Origin: Balneolales bacterium
Lineage (GTDB): Bacteria > Bacteroidota > Rhodothermia > Balneolales > Natronogracilivirgulaceae
DNA length: 7,814 bases
Assembly (NCBI GenBank): GCA_007131625.1
Contig: SLQC01000098.1
Location: 1-7,814 of the forward strand
Direction of reading: 5' to 3'
Each line of letters begins with the position of its first letter. Position 1 is the stretch's first letter. Made by a program: the position numbers and the translations under genes. The notes beneath the pieces are model-generated. The model made no database searches. It saw only the letters and a list, made by a program, of their open reading frames with translations, and was not told the origin of the DNA. Positions 5,351 through 7,814 of this stretch are shown here, one piece after another.

Positions 5351-6415
5351 ATGCAACGCACCCGAAACAAAGGAAAGACAGGTTTTTTTGTACTCGACGC
5401 TCTGATGATTTTCCTGCTGGTCATCAACCTGAGCTGGATTGTGTTTGACTGGCTGTTCCAGTATCAGCCGATCCGGGACCTACTGTACGCTGCCGCTCCC
5501 GGTTTTACCGATAAATACGCAATAACAATTCATCCCCGGTTTATACTCATCGATCTGACTTTTGTCTCGATCTTCCTGACCGAATTCTTCATTCGATGGG
5601 TGATGGCCGTTTATCATCGGGTCTATCACCGCTGGTTCTTTTTCCCTTTTATCCATTTTTATGATCTGCTGGGATGCATACCGGTCGGCGGATTCCGCTT
5701 TCTGCGACTCCTCCGAATCATCTCCATCACCTACCGGCTTCAGAAAGCCGGGGTTATCGACCTTAGCCAGAGCCCGCTTGTAGCCTTCATCCGCAAATAC
5801 TACGGGATTTTGATAGAGGAGCTGTCGGACCGTGTCACGATCAACATTTTAACCGATATTCAGCAGGAAGTGCGCCACGGGGGGCCGGTTGTTGACCGCA
5901 TTGTCAGCGAAGTGGTGATGCCCCACAAAGAGTCACTGGTGGAGTGGGCGTCGCACCGGGTCGAAAAAGTAGCTACACAGAACTACGCGCGCTACCGGGA
6001 TGATATTCATGCTTATGTCCGGGAGAGGATCACCCTCGCCGTCGACGAAAACAAGGAATTTGCTCGTCTGGAACAGATTCCGATATTCGGATCCGCTGTA
6101 CGTAATACCGTCGAGAAAGCGATCAGTGATATCGTTTTTCATGTGGTCAACGGGATCATCCAGGACCTGGCATCGCAACGCAACCGGACGCTGATCGATG
6201 AGACAGCCGATATCCTTTTTGATGCGATACTGTTCAAGGAAGAGGATTCCGAGTTAAACCGGATGGTTATCAAAACCCTTGACCATTCCCTGGATATAGT
6301 CAAGCAGCAGGTGGTGGTGCAGAAGTGGAAACTTTGGGACCTGGCCGAGGATGAAGAGCATTTTCGTCGTTTGTTGCGGGAAGAGATGTTGAAACCGGGG
6401 GATAAAAGCGATTGA
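5351..6415 (+). CDS. Pore-less voltage-sensor-domain membrane protein with helical C-terminal region
   Basis: A 354-residue inner-membrane protein whose first 130 residues match the voltage-sensor domain of ion channels. S1 is about 12-35; S2 about 64-88, with Asp68, Phe75 and Glu78 at the spacing of the outer acid, charge-transfer Phe and inner acid of potassium channels, then Arg82. S3 is about 96-112, with Asp105 in YDLLGCIPVG. S4 is about 114-129, with Arg116, Arg119 and Arg122 at three-residue steps and Arg129 beyond. No S5/S6 helices or selectivity-filter motif follow. Residues 135-354 are hydrophilic, rich in Glu, Arg, Ile and Val and probably helical; I recognise no family there. The domain layout recalls voltage-gated proton channels or voltage-sensing enzymes, but no enzyme motif is visible, so function is unknown. 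The ATG at 5351 gives a positively charged cytoplasmic N-terminus. Neighbours are a sigma factor gene upstream and queG 82 bases downstream. Confidence 0.75.
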   Translation: MQRTRNKGKTGFFVLDALMIFLLVINLSWIVFDWLFQYQPIRDLLYAAAPGFTDKYAITIHPRFILIDLTFVSIFLTEFFIRWVMAVYHRVYHRWFFFPFIHFYDLLGCIPVGGFRFLRLLRIISITYRLQKAGVIDLSQSPLVAFIRKYYGILIEELSDRVTINILTDIQQEVRHGGPVVDRIVSEVVMPHKESLVEWASHRVEKVATQNYARYRDDIHAYVRERITLAVDENKEFARLEQIPIFGSAVRNTVEKAISDIVFHVVNGIIQDLASQRNRTLIDETADILFDAILFKEEDSELNRMVIKTLDHSLDIVKQQVVVQKWKLWDLAEDEEHFRRLLREEMLKPGDKSD

Positions 6416-6497
6416 GTTCCGGCGGCAAGTATTGAGGAAATATTGGCAAGGCTGGTGAGTTAATGTTTGATAATCTGATGCAAACCGGCAGGATAAC

Positions 6498-7499
6498 ATG
6501 ACCCGATACGCAAAGAATATCACAGAACGGACCGAAATGGTACGGCAAGAGTCGCTTAGGCTAGGTTTCGATGCGATCGGCTTTGCAAAAGCGCGACGGC
6601 TGGATTCCGAGGAAAACCGGCTGGAACAGTGGCTCAAGGAGGGGCGCCACGGCACGATGCAGTGGATGGAAAATCACTTTGACAAAAGAGTGGACCCACG
6701 GAAGCTCGTACCCGGGGCGCAATCGATCGTTTCACTCATGATCAGCTACCATCAGCCCGAACTGGACCGGCAGCAGGCGGCGTCGGAACTTCCCAAAATA
6801 TCAAAGTATGCTCTCGGGGAAGACTATCACAAAGTGTTCAAAGAAAAACTATTCGAACTATTTGCCTTCACCGAATCGGTAACCGGGAAGGTGGAAGGAA
6901 GGGTTTTTGTCGACTCCGCACCGGTACTGGACAAATCCTGGGCAGTGGAATCGGGTATCGGATGGATGGGAAAACACACCAACATACTGAACCGGCAATG
7001 GGGCTCCTGGTTTTTCATAGGTGAGATGATCCTGGATGTAAAATTTGATTTCGACCACCCGATTCCCGACTATTGCGGAAGCTGTACAAGATGCATCGAT
7101 GCGTGTCCGACCGACGCCATCTACGAACCTTACAAAGTGGACGGCACCAAATGTATATCCTACTTAACCATCGAGCTCCGGGACGAAATTCCGGAAGAAT
7201 ACCACCGGCAGATGGGAGAGTGGATCTTCGGATGCGACATATGTCAGGATGTCTGTCCCTGGAATCGTAAGGCACGCCGCGGATCCGAAGATAGGCTGTT
7301 TGCACACCCGGAAAAAGGGGATCGTGATATCGACTTTTGGGAAGAGCTGAATCTGCAGGAATATCGCGAACTGTTCCGTAAAAGTGCTGTCAAACGGGCA
7401 AAATACGGCGGGTTCAAGCGGAATGTCAAAATCGCGAGTACCAATTTGAGACATCCAGATCGCACCTTTGTGAACAGGTCAGGTACGTTTCGAAAGTAA
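6498..7499 (+). CDS. queG: Epoxyqueuosine reductase
   Basis: QueG is the cytoplasmic, cobalamin-dependent iron-sulfur enzyme that reduces epoxyqueuosine to queuosine in the wobble base of tRNAs for His, Tyr, Asp and Asn. The 333-residue protein shows the N-terminal cobalamin-binding part (about 1-180), with RHGTMQWM (50-57), RVDPRKLVPGAQSIV (64-78) and VDSAPVLDKSWA (138-149), where Asp139 matches the proposed proton donor. GIGWMGKHTN (153-162) follows. Cysteines for two 4Fe-4S clusters are complete: CGSCTRCIDACP (193-204, Cys193/196/199/203) and Cys246/249/253 in CDICQDVCPWN, with Cys219 between. The C-terminal KRAKYGGFKRNVKIA (299-313) is typical. It lacks the HEAT-repeat extension of the longer B. 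subtilis form, so its length is that of the short type. The ATG at 6498 follows AGGATAAC, a weak ribosome site. It may be cotranscribed with the gene before it, or have its own promoter in the 82-base gap. Confidence 0.96.
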   Translation: MTRYAKNITERTEMVRQESLRLGFDAIGFAKARRLDSEENRLEQWLKEGRHGTMQWMENHFDKRVDPRKLVPGAQSIVSLMISYHQPELDRQQAASELPKISKYALGEDYHKVFKEKLFELFAFTESVTGKVEGRVFVDSAPVLDKSWAVESGIGWMGKHTNILNRQWGSWFFIGEMILDVKFDFDHPIPDYCGSCTRCIDACPTDAIYEPYKVDGTKCISYLTIELRDEIPEEYHRQMGEWIFGCDICQDVCPWNRKARRGSEDRLFAHPEKGDRDIDFWEELNLQEYRELFRKSAVKRAKYGGFKRNVKIASTNLRHPDRTFVNRSGTFRK

Positions 7500-7596
7500 C
7501 AGCAGGCCGACTCAGATTCCCCAGTTGCCACTTATTAGTAATTTATCCAATTATCCATTCCAATAAATTCATGGTAGTTCAGGGTTTCCATGGAGA

Positions 7597-7709
7597 TGCC
7601 ATAATTGATGCAAAATTATGATATAGATAACTTGCAAATCGTTTTATAATCAGGGTTATTCGTATTTTTCCAAAGTGTACAATAACAAACCTGGAAATTT
7701 GCCATAATT
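7597..7709 (+). repeat. Direct repeat TGCCATAATT, two copies
   Basis: The 10-base sequence TGCCATAATT occurs at 7597-7606 and again at 7700-7709 on the same strand, 103 bases apart. The first copy overlaps the left arm of the hairpin at 7600-7620. Two copies in one short gap may be paired regulator sites, but AT-rich DNA makes chance repeats more likely. Confidence 0.3.
7600..7620 (+). repeat. AT-rich hairpin after queG
   Basis: CATAATT (7600-7606) and AATTATG (7614-7620) form a perfect 7-base stem with a 7-base loop. It is mostly A-T and no T run follows directly, so it is a weak terminator candidate at best. It may instead be a protein-binding dyad. Confidence 0.35.
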
Positions 7710-7724
7710 ATACTTTATGCAACC

Positions 7725-7746
7725 TATAACACTTGAACAGGTTATA
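7725..7746 (+). promoter_or_regulatory. Dyad overlapping a TATAAT-like box before the last open frame
   Basis: TATAAC (7725-7730) and GTTATA (7741-7746) are inverted arms around ten bases. The right arm overlaps TATAAT at 7743-7748, 20 bases before the ATG at 7769. There is no matching -35 hexamer at the usual distance, so the promoter reading is weak. If real, the dyad would be well placed for repression. Confidence 0.25.
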
Positions 7747-7768
7747 ATAGAAATCAATCTTATTGAAA

Positions 7769-7814
7769 ATGCGCCTCAATTCCTCTTTTAAAAATATCAT
7801 TGAAAAAGAAAACA
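7769..7814 (+). CDS. Possible start of a downstream gene, cut by the window edge
   Basis: From the ATG at 7769 the frame stays open to the window edge and encodes 15 residues beginning MRLNSSFKNI. The in-frame stop TAG at 7748-7750 bounds it upstream, and TTG at 7763 is another possible start. The fragment is too short to assign to a family or to be sure it is coding. Confidence 0.25.
   Translation, partial: MRLNSSFKNIIEKEN

Larger units (their letters stand above)
7500..7814. other. AT-rich intergenic region after queG with short repeats
   Basis: This 315-base stretch is much richer in A+T than the genes and has no convincing complete gene. It holds two tandem TTATCCA units (7543-7549, 7551-7557), the palindrome TCCATGGA (7587-7594), a hairpin (7600-7620), a 10-base direct repeat, a dyad over a TATAAT-like box and a possible gene start at 7769. 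No strong terminator for queG is visible. It is probably the control region of the next gene. Confidence 0.5.

Noticed and set aside
1..7814. Mobile element, prophage, CRISPR array, tRNA or rRNA
   Set aside because: No transposase, integrase or phage gene, no regularly spaced repeats, and no cloverleaf or rRNA-like sequence was seen on either strand.

Overview
This window holds eight well-supported chromosomal genes plus a possible ninth that starts at the right edge. It looks like ordinary chromosome: I see no phage, transposon, CRISPR, tRNA or rRNA signal. The gene set suggests the Bacteroidota/Rhodothermota/Balneolota branch (FCB group). The pointers are a DUF2795 protein of the form common there, an animal-type M28 glutaminyl cyclase, weak or absent Shine-Dalgarno sequences, and one good match to the Bacteroidota -7 promoter element TAnnTTTG. 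Gene family resemblance to Balneolaceae is my best guess, but the phylum is an inference, not a proof.

Layout. Positions 1-135 contain no convincing gene. A small acidic DUF2795 protein runs on the minus strand (136-381). It is divergent, across an AT-rich 186-base gap, from a plus-strand block that fills the rest. The first three plus genes form a tight likely operon: tatA (568-846, twin-arginine translocase pore subunit), gatA (877-2469, amidotransferase subunit A for Gln-tRNA/Asn-tRNA synthesis) and an exported glutaminyl-cyclase-like zinc enzyme (2469-3473, overlapping the gatA stop). After a 142-base gap comes prmA (3616-4488, ribosomal protein L11 methyltransferase). It is followed by an ECF-type sigma factor (4590-5192), a membrane protein with a textbook voltage-sensor domain but no pore (5351-6415), and queG (6498-7499, epoxyqueuosine reductase). 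The last 315 bases are AT-rich and non-coding apart from a possible gene start at 7769, and carry several short repeats and dyads.

Functional themes. GatA, PrmA and QueG all serve translation (tRNA charging, ribosomal protein methylation, tRNA wobble modification). TatA and the glutaminyl cyclase both concern exported proteins. The sigma factor and voltage-sensor protein may belong to an envelope or stress response, but this is only suggested by adjacency.

The most unusual item is the 354-residue voltage-sensor protein. Its S1-S4 segments carry the counter-charges, the charge-transfer phenylalanine and three regularly spaced S4 arginines, yet no pore helices follow. Instead there is a soluble, mostly helical region of about 220 residues that I cannot assign. 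The 158-base gap before it contains a 16-base palindrome and other dyads that look like regulatory sites.
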